Made by a program: the position numbers and the translations under genes
Notes under the pieces: model-generated
Databases searched by the model: none
Told to the model about the DNA's origin: nothing
What the model saw: only the letters and a program-made list of their open reading frames with translations
Origin: Niabella aurantiaca DSM 17617
Lineage (GTDB): Bacteria; Bacteroidota; Bacteroidia; Chitinophagales; Chitinophagaceae
Assembly (NCBI RefSeq): GCF_000374125.1
Contig: NZ_KB893628.1
Span: 78,910 to 142,909 of the forward strand
DNA: 64,000 bases
Reading direction: 5' to 3'
Shown: positions 54,957-62,358 of the stretch, piece by piece
Numbering within the stretch: position 1 is the first letter of the stretch
Layout: each line of letters starts with the position of its first letter

Positions 54957-56996
54957 ATGACACAAAGAAAAATTACAGCAGCATTATCAGCTATCTTCTG
55001 CATGATGCTCCTGGGGTTCTCCCCCTCCACAGTACAGGCCCAGTGCACGAACTGCGGCAATTCTTACCTGAAGGTTACAGATTGGAAAAGCATTGAGTAT
55101 GACAATATGCTGAGTACGTTCCATAGCAGCATCACCCGCCAGGCAGACGGCCGGGTACTGGTTTGGGGAGAGCATAGCAAGAGCAATGGATCCGGTAATA
55201 ACCTGGTGCCGGCGGAGCTCAACAATGCAAATTACTCGGGCCTTACCGGAAATATATTAAAATTCGCTGCAGGAAGTAACAGCCAGGACGATGTACAGTT
55301 TGTTGTGCTTACTACAGACGGACTTTACGCCTGGGGTGATGAAGGTGTGCTGATCAGCGGCAGTATTACCAGCAGCAATTCTTTTCAGAAGATCACTTCT
55401 CCCAGCCTGCCGGTAGCGCCCGAGCAGGTGAAAATGCTGTTTGGTACATATCAGACCCTGGCGCTGTTGACCTGTACCGGAAATGTATGGGTACTTTCAC
55501 AAAATCAAAACATGCGCGGCGACAACGGCGGTGGTTCCAGCACCTGGCATCAGGTAACCCAGTCGACCAGCGGAAACCCGGCGCTCAGCAATGTGGTAGC
55601 GGTTAGAGGTGCTCCCGGTGGTCTTATAGCGCTGAAAGAGGACGGAACCGTATGGACCTGGGGGGATGTGACATACCTTGGTGACGGAAGCAATGATAAT
55701 GACCGCAGCCGGGCAACACAAATGACCCTGACCAAACCCCAGGGTGGTGGTAATATTGTGCCGAAGATGATCGGGATGACCGGTGCTACCAACTTCAGCA
55801 GCTATTATATCCTGGGCCAGGATGGCTATGTGTACAGCCTGGGTTCTAACAGCCAGCGGCAATTGGGCGACCGGACCACAAATGAACGGGAAGAGTGGGT
55901 ACGGGTAAAATCGGGCTCCGGTAATAATTATCTCAGCGATATCGCCTGGATCAGCCCCAACGAGCATGATAACTACGGACGCGCCGCGGTAAACGCCATC
56001 ACCAGCCTGGGCAAGGTATGGGCCTGGGGCAATAACGAGCGGAACATGCTTGGATTTTCAGACGACGACGAGAATTATGATCCCTCAACGCCTCCGGGCG
56101 GCCTTACCGGCAACTACGAGGTGGTAGCGGTTGAAACCGGGGGACACACTTCCATGGTGGTTAAAAAATGCAGTGGCCAGTTTGGTTATGTAGGACACAG
56201 AGTGCACGGCAGCATGGCGGATGATTCCAATGATAACGAGGATGAGCCAACATATAACTTCTCTGCAACATCAGTAATGGATATCTGCGCCGCCAGCTCC
56301 GGTGCTGCTACGCTGTTCCCGCCCCAGGGCACCGTGCATGTAGGCGACCAAATACAGCTGGATTATACACCCGCCGGCGGAACCTTTACAGTAGACGGTC
56401 CGGCTACCATATCCCAGACCGGCCTGCTGACCGTTACCGGAAAGAGCACGGGCATTAAAGTGACCTATACTTATAGTGGCGGCGATTGTGGTTCCACTTC
56501 TTCCGAGATCGTTATCAGCGCCAATGACATCTTCCTGCCGGCCTCATTCGACAAGGTAAGCGCATCTATACGGGGCAACCAGCTTTACGTAAACTTTACC
56601 ACGCTTACAGAACAGAACAACAGCCATTTTGAAATAGAAGCGTCTGCAGATGGCAAAGAATTTGTAAAAATAGGCGAGGTAAAAAGCAAGGCAGAAAATG
56701 GCTATTCCAACGTACCGCTCAGCTATGAGTTCAGCCTGAGCCAGAGCAGCGCCACCAGCATGCTGGGTATCTCTATTGCCCTGCTGGGCTTTGTAGCCCT
56801 GCTGGTGAATCGCAGGAACAAATGGATGCTGATGCTCACCATCATGCTGGGTACCGGCATCTTTGGAATTTCGTCCTGTAAAAAACAGGATGCCGCCTCC
56901 ATCGATAACAGCCAAAAATTGTTCATCCGTGTAAAAGAAGTAACCAAGAACGGCGGAACCAGCGACAGCAAAGTCATACAGGCCGTAAAAGAATAA
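54957..56996 (+). CDS. RCC1-repeat surface protein with C-terminal membrane hairpin and internal lipobox
   Basis: From the ATG at 54957 the protein has 679 residues with signal peptide ending VQAQC. Residues about 40-405 carry RCC1-like propeller repeats (ADGRVLVWGEH, TTDGLYAWGD, EDGTVWTWGD, SLGKVWAWGNN). An Ig-like beta domain follows (about 430-525). Residues about 535-590 resemble the NNSHFEIEASADGKEF strand pair found before type IX secretion C-termini. Two hydrophobic segments with an RR turn (about 600-640, SIALLGFVALL then LTIMLGTGIFGISSC) end in a lipobox-like Cys641, and a 38-residue tail (FIRVKEVTKNGG) follows. RCC1-like surface proteins often bind proteins or glycans; the function here is unknown. 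Confidence 0.85.
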   Translation: MTQRKITAALSAIFCMMLLGFSPSTVQAQCTNCGNSYLKVTDWKSIEYDNMLSTFHSSITRQADGRVLVWGEHSKSNGSGNNLVPAELNNANYSGLTGNILKFAAGSNSQDDVQFVVLTTDGLYAWGDEGVLISGSITSSNSFQKITSPSLPVAPEQVKMLFGTYQTLALLTCTGNVWVLSQNQNMRGDNGGGSSTWHQVTQSTSGNPALSNVVAVRGAPGGLIALKEDGTVWTWGDVTYLGDGSNDNDRSRATQMTLTKPQGGGNIVPKMIGMTGATNFSSYYILGQDGYVYSLGSNSQRQLGDRTTNEREEWVRVKSGSGNNYLSDIAWISPNEHDNYGRAAVNAITSLGKVWAWGNNERNMLGFSDDDENYDPSTPPGGLTGNYEVVAVETGGHTSMVVKKCSGQFGYVGHRVHGSMADDSNDNEDEPTYNFSATSVMDICAASSGAATLFPPQGTVHVGDQIQLDYTPAGGTFTVDGPATISQTGLLTVTGKSTGIKVTYTYSGGDCGSTSSEIVISANDIFLPASFDKVSASIRGNQLYVNFTTLTEQNNSHFEIEASADGKEFVKIGEVKSKAENGYSNVPLSYEFSLSQSSATSMLGISIALLGFVALLVNRRNKWMLMLTIMLGTGIFGISSCKKQDAASIDNSQKLFIRVKEVTKNGGTSDSKVIQAVKE

Positions 56997-57035
56997 AATA
57001 CGGTAAACATAAAAGCGCGGTCTTCGATCGCAAAC

Positions 57036-57069
57036 AAAAACCCCCGGTGAGAAATCCCCGGGGGTTTTT
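57036..57069 (+). terminator. strong intrinsic terminator after the RCC1 gene
   Basis: AAAAACCCCCGG (57036-57047) and CCGGGGGTTTTT (57058-57069) form a perfect 12-bp stem with a 10-nt loop. It is functional in plus-strand orientation and, by symmetry, in both. Confidence 0.92.
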
Positions 57070-57084
57070 GTTGTTTCAGAACAC

Positions 57085-57118
57085 ATCAGCACCCGCAGCG
57101 CCCCTGCGGAAGACATCG
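57085..57118. repeat. REP-like short hairpin repeat, copy 1
   Basis: The core CCGCAG-CGCCC-CTGCGG is a perfect 6-bp hairpin. Related copies occur at 57303 and 58281, flanking the flavoprotein gene. Confidence 0.5.
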
Positions 57119-57302
57119 TAAAAAAAGATGCAAATTCAGGATGAAAACATTTTCATCCCAGGAAGAACAGGGTTGCCGGGAGAGGGGATTGCCCTCTCCG
57201 GAAGTATCATTCAGAAGCAGCCGTATAAAAATGTCTTTTGCAACAAAGTTGCATAAAATAAAAATAAATGGTAGCTTTGTCACCGGTGCTTCATAAGCGG
57301 AC

Positions 57303-57340
57303 CCAGCATCCGCGGCGTCCCCTGCGGGAGACGATGCGGG
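57303..57340. repeat. REP-like short hairpin repeat, copy 2
   Basis: This copy reads CCGCGGCGTCCCCTGCGGGA and is followed by GACGATGCGG; it shares GCGTCCCCTGCGGGA with copy 3. It lies 17 bp before the start codon of the flavoprotein gene. Confidence 0.5.
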
Positions 57341-57356
57341 AAATAAAATTCATACG

Positions 57357-58277
57357 ATGAAAGAAAACAGATCTTTTGATGCAATCATCATCGGCGGCAG
57401 CTACGCAGGACTTTCCGCAGCCATGGCGCTGGGCCGGTCCTTAAAAAAAGTATTGATCCTGGATGGTGAAAAGCCCTGCAATGCCACCACCCCATATTCT
57501 CACAACTTTCTCACCCAGGATGGAAAGCCCCCGGCAGCTATTGCGGCACTGGCCCGGCAGCAGGTGGCATGCTATGATACCGCATTGCTGCTCACAGATC
57601 CGGCAATCCGGGCGATCGCCTCCTCCAGTCATTTTACCATCGAAACCCTTTCAGGAGCGGTATTTGAAGGCCGGAAACTGATCTTTGCCACAGGCATCAA
57701 AGACCTGCTGCCGGACATCAAAGGCCTGGCGGATTGCTGGGGTAAATCCGTGATCCACTGCCCCTATTGCCACGGCTACGAGTACCGGAACCGGAAAACA
57801 GGTATCCTGGCAAATGGCTCCGCGGCCCTGCACCTGGCGAAGCTGGTACACAACCTGACGAAAGATCTGACCCTGCTGACCAATGGGGAGCCAGAGTTTA
57901 CGGATGAAGAATGGCATCAGCTGCAAACCCATCATATTGCCGTACGACAAACCGGCATCCGTGAAGTAGCGCATACCGGGGGGCAGATACATCGCGTTAT
58001 TTTCAACGATTACAGCACCCTGTTATTGGATGCCCTGTATGCCCGGGTGCCTTTTGTGCAACACTCAAACCTGCCGGCCACACTTGGATGTGCGCTTACC
58101 GAGCAGGGATACATCCAGGTAGACGCCTTTCAAAAAACGACGGTGCCCGGTGTCTTTGCCTGCGGCGATGCGGTGTCTCCGATGCGCTCAGTAGCGAGTG
58201 CCGTAGCCGGAGGCAATCTGGCGGGAGCCATGGTCAATAATGACCTTTCGCAGGAAAACTTTATGATCCCGGCATGA
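57357..58277 (+). CDS. NAD(P)/FAD-dependent oxidoreductase, thioredoxin-reductase-like
   Basis: The 306-residue protein has a thioredoxin-reductase-like layout: FAD motif IIIGGSYAGLSAA (10-22), the redox pair in HCPYCHGYE (about 137-143, CPYC), and the C-terminal FAD segment GVFACGDAVSPM. It is shorter than TrxB, with a compact NADPH domain (KTGILANGSAALHLAKLV) lacking a clear GxGxxA, so NADPH binding is uncertain. Similar proteins sit near sigma-factor or sterol/bile reductase clusters as flavin disulfide reductases. It is convergent with the ferritin-like unit and flanked by REP-like repeats on both sides. Confidence 0.9.
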   Translation: MKENRSFDAIIIGGSYAGLSAAMALGRSLKKVLILDGEKPCNATTPYSHNFLTQDGKPPAAIAALARQQVACYDTALLLTDPAIRAIASSSHFTIETLSGAVFEGRKLIFATGIKDLLPDIKGLADCWGKSVIHCPYCHGYEYRNRKTGILANGSAALHLAKLVHNLTKDLTLLTNGEPEFTDEEWHQLQTHHIAVRQTGIREVAHTGGQIHRVIFNDYSTLLLDALYARVPFVQHSNLPATLGCALTEQGYIQVDAFQKTTVPGVFACGDAVSPMRSVASAVAGGNLAGAMVNNDLSQENFMIPA

Positions 58278-58280
58278 GAT

Positions 58281-58312
58281 CGCACCATCGGCAGCGTCCC
58301 CTGCGGGAAAGA
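58281..58312. repeat. REP-like short hairpin repeat, copy 3
   Basis: The element contains GGCAGCGTCCCCTGCGGGAA, near-identical to copy 2, immediately after the flavoprotein stop codon. Confidence 0.5.
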
Positions 58313-58320
58313 GCTCCTGA

Positions 58321-58725
58321 TCATTCGTTGACCCACAGTACCCAATGCCGGTCAAACCGGTACCATTTACCATCGGAGCCCTGCCATTTCCATTCCGGAA
58401 CTTCTTCCCATTTTTCCCCGGTTGCAGACCACACCAGTTTACCGGCATGGATCTTCAACCACTTTCCGTCTTTATCCATCCAGGCTCCGCCTTCAACAGC
58501 AGCCCATTGCTTACCATCGGTGCTCCACCAGAGTTTGGCTTTCTTATCGATCTTATACCAGTAGGTTGTACCATCCTTTACACCCGGCCAGGCCTGGTTC
58601 GTTACTTTTTTCCATTCGGTTTTTTTTGAGCAGGATGCCGGAGGTATTTCATTTCCTGCTTTCAGGTCATTTGACAATGCACTGTTTATCATAAAACAGG
58701 CAGCGATCAGTATTGCTTTTTTCAT
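58321..58725 (-). CDS. small secreted Trp-rich repeat protein of unknown function
   Basis: The 134-residue protein has a signal peptide (about 1-18). The mature part has three units of about 33 residues in which Trp and DG recur: W46...DG51 with W66W67 (LWWSTDGKQW), W82...DG86 (WMDKDGKWLKI, LVWSATGEKW), and W114...DG118 (WQGSDGKWYRF, LWVNE). Fourteen Trp in 134 residues is extreme. The repeats suggest a small beta-propeller or carbohydrate/choline-binding-like repeat fold (inference). It starts 18 bp after the ferritin-like gene, so it belongs to that unit. I do not recognise a family. Confidence 0.8.
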   Translation of the reverse strand: MKKAILIAACFMINSALSNDLKAGNEIPPASCSKKTEWKKVTNQAWPGVKDGTTYWYKIDKKAKLWWSTDGKQWAAVEGGAWMDKDGKWLKIHAGKLVWSATGEKWEEVPEWKWQGSDGKWYRFDRHWVLWVNE

Positions 58726-58743
58726 ATTCTTTTTTTAAATGGA

Positions 58744-59565
58744 TCACTGTTTGATAAAGGGTTGTACAATGGCGATCACGTCGTTGTATGTCAGGGGTTC
58801 GTCAAAGCTTTCCGACGCCGCATTGCTGCTTACAAAGGCGGTAAGATCAATTCCTGCCTGGGTGGTGACTTCTTCCCCGTTGTAGCTCTTCTGTACCGCG
58901 TCATCATTGATCCCCCCGGGATTCTTTCCGGTGATCCAGGGTTTAATGGCAGCGTCATTGGTCCGTGCGCGCCGCATCTGGCGTATATGTGATGCATGCC
59001 GCGCTTCCACCGAATGAATGTTCAGCGCTGCCGTAAGTACGGTATTATTGGTCATCAGCACACCGGCCTGTCCCTTGTAGGCCCGCACGCCGGTATCCTC
59101 AAAGGTCTGTGCTACCGCCAGCAATACATCGTAGTTCGTAAATACGTTTGCAAAATGTCCGCCGGCGGTAAAATCAAAGGCAGGTTTGGACACCGGAGTT
59201 GCACCCAATTGCTTGATGACCGCTGTTAAAAATGCTACGTGCTGGTTCTCATGATCCCGGATCGTGGTCAGGGCCCCGGCAGGCGCTCCGGCAGGTATGA
59301 TACCCGAAGCCACGGCTTTTGTATAAAATGCCGCCTCCAGGTATTCCAGTGTAAGGGCATACTGTAAGACCCCTGTGACGTCGGATGGAGCCGACTGGCC
59401 GTATGCTTTATTTAAAAGGCCACCCAGGGCCAGGGGTACTGCCGCCAACGCTAATTTTCCTCCGATTCCGGAAAAACTGCGGATGGCTTTACGGCGGGAG
59501 CTGAGTCGGTCATAAATATCCGGGTCCGCTTTTTCAATGCTGCTGAATAGTTGATGCAGGTTCAT
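58744..59565 (-). CDS. secreted ferritin-like domain protein (Ferritin_2 type)
   Basis: The 273-residue protein begins with about 35 cytoplasm-like residues, then SFSGIGGKLALAAVPLALGG, an export signal. The rest is a four-helix ferritin-like domain with candidate metal ligands in LEYLEAAFYT, IRDHENQHVAF and VEARHASHIRQMRRA. Ferritin_2 proteins occur in pairs next to sigma/anti-sigma genes in Bacteroidota and are tied to stress and desiccation. It starts 25 bp after the other ferritin-like gene; the two form a divergent paralogous pair. Confidence 0.9.
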   Translation of the reverse strand: MNLHQLFSSIEKADPDIYDRLSSRRKAIRSFSGIGGKLALAAVPLALGGLLNKAYGQSAPSDVTGVLQYALTLEYLEAAFYTKAVASGIIPAGAPAGALTTIRDHENQHVAFLTAVIKQLGATPVSKPAFDFTAGGHFANVFTNYDVLLAVAQTFEDTGVRAYKGQAGVLMTNNTVLTAALNIHSVEARHASHIRQMRRARTNDAAIKPWITGKNPGGINDDAVQKSYNGEEVTTQAGIDLTAFVSSNAASESFDEPLTYNDVIAIVQPFIKQ

Positions 59566-59590
59566 ACTGTTTCGTTTTTAAAATGAATGA

Positions 59591-60313
59591 TCAGGATTTG
59601 GGTAAATTTCCTCCCCACAGTTTCGAGGCAAGAAAGGACTGTGCAATCATTAATACGTCGGCCGGCGCTTTTGCCTGGTCCATACCATTGGCGTCTATAA
59701 TGGTATTGTCTGCAAAAGAACCGTTGCTGATAAGATCGCGGATGCAGGCGGCATGCCGGGCCTCTACCGAAACGATCTTCCCTGCCAGCAGCAGATAATT
59801 TTTATCATCAATCAATGCCCCTGCGCCGTTGTATGCTGCCACGCCCAGGTCTTCAAACGCTTTTGCGGTTGCCAGGACCGAATCCCTTTTGCCAAAATCG
59901 ATCGCAGAAAAATTCACGTTTAATGCGGGTATTGCTGCGGCACCAAGCGCTTTCTTAAAGAACTCCCGGTGCGCTACTTCATGATCCCGGATGTCGGTAA
60001 GGAATGCTGTTTCGGTGGCTGTGATCCCCGAAAAAGGAGATTGTGCAACCCTGGTATAAAAAGCAGCTTCCAGTTGCTCCAGCGCATAGGCATAGTTCAG
60101 GATGCCGGTATCGCCTTTCCCAAGGTCAATGGCGCCGGGAGGTACCGTGCCGGTCATGCCGTCATCATCCCTGTTACAGGAAGCAATAGCGGTAAGCCCT
60201 AAACCGCCAATACCGAGTACGGAGAGAAATTTTTTCCGGCTGACTGTTTTTTTGTGTGCCGCTTCTTCAAAAGGAAGCTCCGGCTGTAAACGGATGGAGT
60301 TATCATTTTTCAT
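59591..60313 (-). CDS. ferritin-like domain lipoprotein (Ferritin_2 type)
   Basis: From ATG at 60313 the protein has 240 residues; a start at 60352 would add 13 residues that overlap the ECF-like promoter leader. The export signal SRKKFLSVLGIGGLGLTAIASC ends in lipobox ASC. The ferritin-like domain has candidate ligands in LEQLEAAFYT, IRDHEVAHREFF and VEARHAACIRDL. It opens the unit ferritin - ferritin - Trp-rich protein. Its promoter region has an ECF-type candidate (60375-60402). Confidence 0.9.
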   Translation of the reverse strand: MKNDNSIRLQPELPFEEAAHKKTVSRKKFLSVLGIGGLGLTAIASCNRDDDGMTGTVPPGAIDLGKGDTGILNYAYALEQLEAAFYTRVAQSPFSGITATETAFLTDIRDHEVAHREFFKKALGAAAIPALNVNFSAIDFGKRDSVLATAKAFEDLGVAAYNGAGALIDDKNYLLLAGKIVSVEARHAACIRDLISNGSFADNTIIDANGMDQAKAPADVLMIAQSFLASKLWGGNLPKS

Positions 60314-60369
60314 ATCTGTATTTTTTTTAGATGTTACAGAAAGGCCTTTCAATACTGATATATACGCAC

Positions 60370-60402
60370 GCTTTTATAAACCGGATTGCATTCGTTACAA
60401 TT
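60370..60402 (-). promoter_or_regulatory. candidate ECF-type promoter of the ferritin-like unit
   Basis: On the minus strand GCAATC and CGTATA are spaced 17 bp, a reasonable ECF sigma promoter, while no good TAnnTTTG element is present. CGTATA also occurs upstream of the sigma gene. That the neighbouring sigma factor uses it is inference. Confidence 0.35.
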
Positions 60403-60445
60403 ATTTTTCGGGGGCCGGGGTTTGCCAGGCAGGGGAGGGCATTGC

Positions 60446-60472
60446 AAAAAGGAGCTGTATTGCTACAGCTCC
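60446..60472 (-). terminator. intrinsic terminator after the anti-sigma gene
   Basis: A perfect 9-bp stem GGAGCTGTA / TACAGCTCC with a 4-nt loop (60451-60472) is followed on the minus strand by TTTTT. It ends the sigma/anti-sigma transcript before the ferritin-like unit begins. Confidence 0.88.
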
Positions 60473-60553
60473 CGTTTCTGAAGATTGATTACTTGAATCT
60501 AACAGGATAGATACGTATCCGGAAAGAAACTGGTTTTATATAGTCCCTGTTTT

Positions 60554-61348
60554 TTATCCGGGTATTTTTCCTATGGCCTGCAACTGGTCAAGAGAAGGAG
60601 CAGGACTACCTCCTGATTTTTCCAGCGTGATCGCAAATGCTTCTGCATTTTCTATGTTCTTCAGGACACATACGGTTGCACAATCACCGATAACCCCCGC
60701 GTCAACCGGCGTTCCGTTCACCAATGCCCATAGCTGGTATTGTTTATTCGGAGGGGGAGCAGGAAGTGCCTTTAACGTCAATCGTACTTCTTTATTTTTT
60801 TTGTTCCAGATAACCACCGCTTTCGTAGTGGCGGTTTCTTTAATCCCCGTTAGCGCGATCTTCAGGGAAGACGGGTCTGAAAAGAACTGTAAACTGGAAT
60901 CCAGTGCTGCCGCACGTGTTTGCAGCATTTCACCTTTTGCATACAGCATGCTGCGCTGCAGGGCCAGATCCTTATTTTCTCTTTCCAGTGTTCTTACCTT
61001 TTGATACGCATAAATATTATAGGCTATGCTGACAATGAGCAGCACCGCAGCCGCGGCCACAAGCGGTTTTGAAAATGCGGTCACGCTGCCTTTGCGGGGT
61101 GCAGCAACCGGAACCATTTGCGGTGTAAGCTTTAATTGTTTAAACAGTTGGTCCTTCATATCCCCTGCTACAGGAATGGCGTTCTTCCGCGCAGCCTGTT
61201 CCAGTTCCTGCTCAAAATCCAGTATCGCAGCATTCACTTCCGGATGGAGTACACGCATCTGTTCCAGCTCCGCAGCTTCTTCGGGCCCGGCCACACCCAG
61301 CACATAGCTTTCAATAATCCCGCTTTTTATGTATTCCTGAATGTTCAC
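60554..61348 (-). CDS. anti-sigma factor, RskA type
   Basis: The 264-residue protein has an N-terminal cytoplasmic anti-sigma segment (about 1-75, with IIESYVLGVAGPEEAAELE), one transmembrane helix (about 95-113, LVAAAAVLLIVSIAYNIYA), a short coiled coil, and a periplasmic RskA domain (about 150-264, with KQYQLWALVNGTPVDAGVIG). It probably holds the upstream sigma factor inactive at the membrane until regulated proteolysis. It begins 2 bp after the sigma stop. Transcription ends at the hairpin at 60451. Confidence 0.93.
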   Translation of the reverse strand: MNIQEYIKSGIIESYVLGVAGPEEAAELEQMRVLHPEVNAAILDFEQELEQAARKNAIPVAGDMKDQLFKQLKLTPQMVPVAAPRKGSVTAFSKPLVAAAAVLLIVSIAYNIYAYQKVRTLERENKDLALQRSMLYAKGEMLQTRAAALDSSLQFFSDPSSLKIALTGIKETATTKAVVIWNKKNKEVRLTLKALPAPPPNKQYQLWALVNGTPVDAGVIGDCATVCVLKNIENAEAFAITLEKSGGSPAPSLDQLQAIGKIPG

Positions 61349-61350
61349 CT

Positions 61351-61890
61351 TTACTTAATAAATTTTCTTAATTCGATTAGTGCGGAACGGAGCCTTGTTT
61401 TTACGGTGCCCATCGGCAGTCCGGTTGCTTCTGCAATATTACTATGGCTCATCCCTTCGAAATACGCCAGTTCAAGCACCTGCCGGAGCTCCTCTTTCAG
61501 GTGGTGTACGGCCGCCCTTAACCCAATTGCATCAATGTTCAGGCCCGTTGTTGCAGGAATGGCTTGCTCCCGCTCAGATAGTTCCCTGTTCTGAAGAGCA
61601 TTTTTCCAGCTGCGGCTGCGCAACTTATCGATCGCCGTATTTCTTGCTATCGATACCAGCCATGTAAACAAACGCCCCTTCGACGGATCATATGCGTGTA
61701 CCTGGTTCCATATCTTTATAAAACATTCCTGCAATACATCCAGGGCATGCTGCTCATCGGAAACAAAGCTACGGATGATCCCGTTCAGTGAATCCGCATA
61801 ATGGTCATACAGGTAGCCGAATGCCTCCTCACTCCGCTGTTTCAAAAGTATAACCAGCTCATCTTCAGAGTATGTTTGTTGTCTATTCAA
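61351..61890 (-). CDS. ECF RNA polymerase sigma factor (SigK-like)
   Basis: The 179-residue protein has sigma region 2 (LYDHYADSLNGIIRSFV, DVLQECFIKIWNQ, FTWLVSIARNTAIDKLRSR) and region 4 (LAYFEGMSHSNIAEATGLPMGTVKTRL). It pairs with the RskA-type anti-sigma factor that follows at once. Known SigK-like systems answer oxidative, redox or desiccation stress. The ferritin-like pair lying just downstream is the likely regulon core (inference). Confidence 0.94.
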   Translation of the reverse strand: MNRQQTYSEDELVILLKQRSEEAFGYLYDHYADSLNGIIRSFVSDEQHALDVLQECFIKIWNQVHAYDPSKGRLFTWLVSIARNTAIDKLRSRSWKNALQNRELSEREQAIPATTGLNIDAIGLRAAVHHLKEELRQVLELAYFEGMSHSNIAEATGLPMGTVKTRLRSALIELRKFIK

Positions 61891-62093
61891 GTATTTCAGT
61901 CATCAGATATACAATATACGGAATAAACAAAAGATTGGTTTTGTATTTTAAAAAACGTCGCCGTTTTTTGCGCAAATAACCGCCTTGTGTTCCCATACTG
62001 CTCCGATATACGGTACGAAGGAATGATATTTATTTGTCATTCTGTTTTGCCGGTCCGGCATTCTCTTTTAATTTTACATTCTGTATTAGGAAT

Positions 62094-62166
62094 GCCATCC
62101 TAGCTCAGTTGGTAGAGCAGCTGTTTCGTAAATAGCAGGTCGTGGGTTCGAGTCCCATGGTTGGCT
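62094..62166 (+). tRNA. tRNA-Thr (anticodon CGT)
   Basis: A 73-nt cloverleaf: acceptor GCCATCC / GGTTGGC, D arm GCTC / GAGC, anticodon stem GCTGT / ATAGC with loop TTCGTAA (anticodon CGT), T stem GTGGG / CCCAT with loop TTCGAGT. The 3' CCA is not encoded. The acceptor stem has one T-T mismatch at pair 5-68, and two G-T wobbles occur in other stems. It reads ACG codons. It lies between the convergent dnaE2 and divergent sigma genes. Confidence 0.93.
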
Positions 62167-62358
62167 CATAAGATGTACAGCAGGCAACAGTCTGCTGATC
62201 TATGGCAGATCCGGACAGTAAAAAATGGATCGGTGCTTTTGAGGATATTGGATCTCCTGCAGATCAAACACAGAAACCCACACACGCATCAGCGAAAACG
62301 ACCCCATAATCACTAAAAAATCACCCGCAGATCGCTGCATATAGTTGCCAGACCCGCA

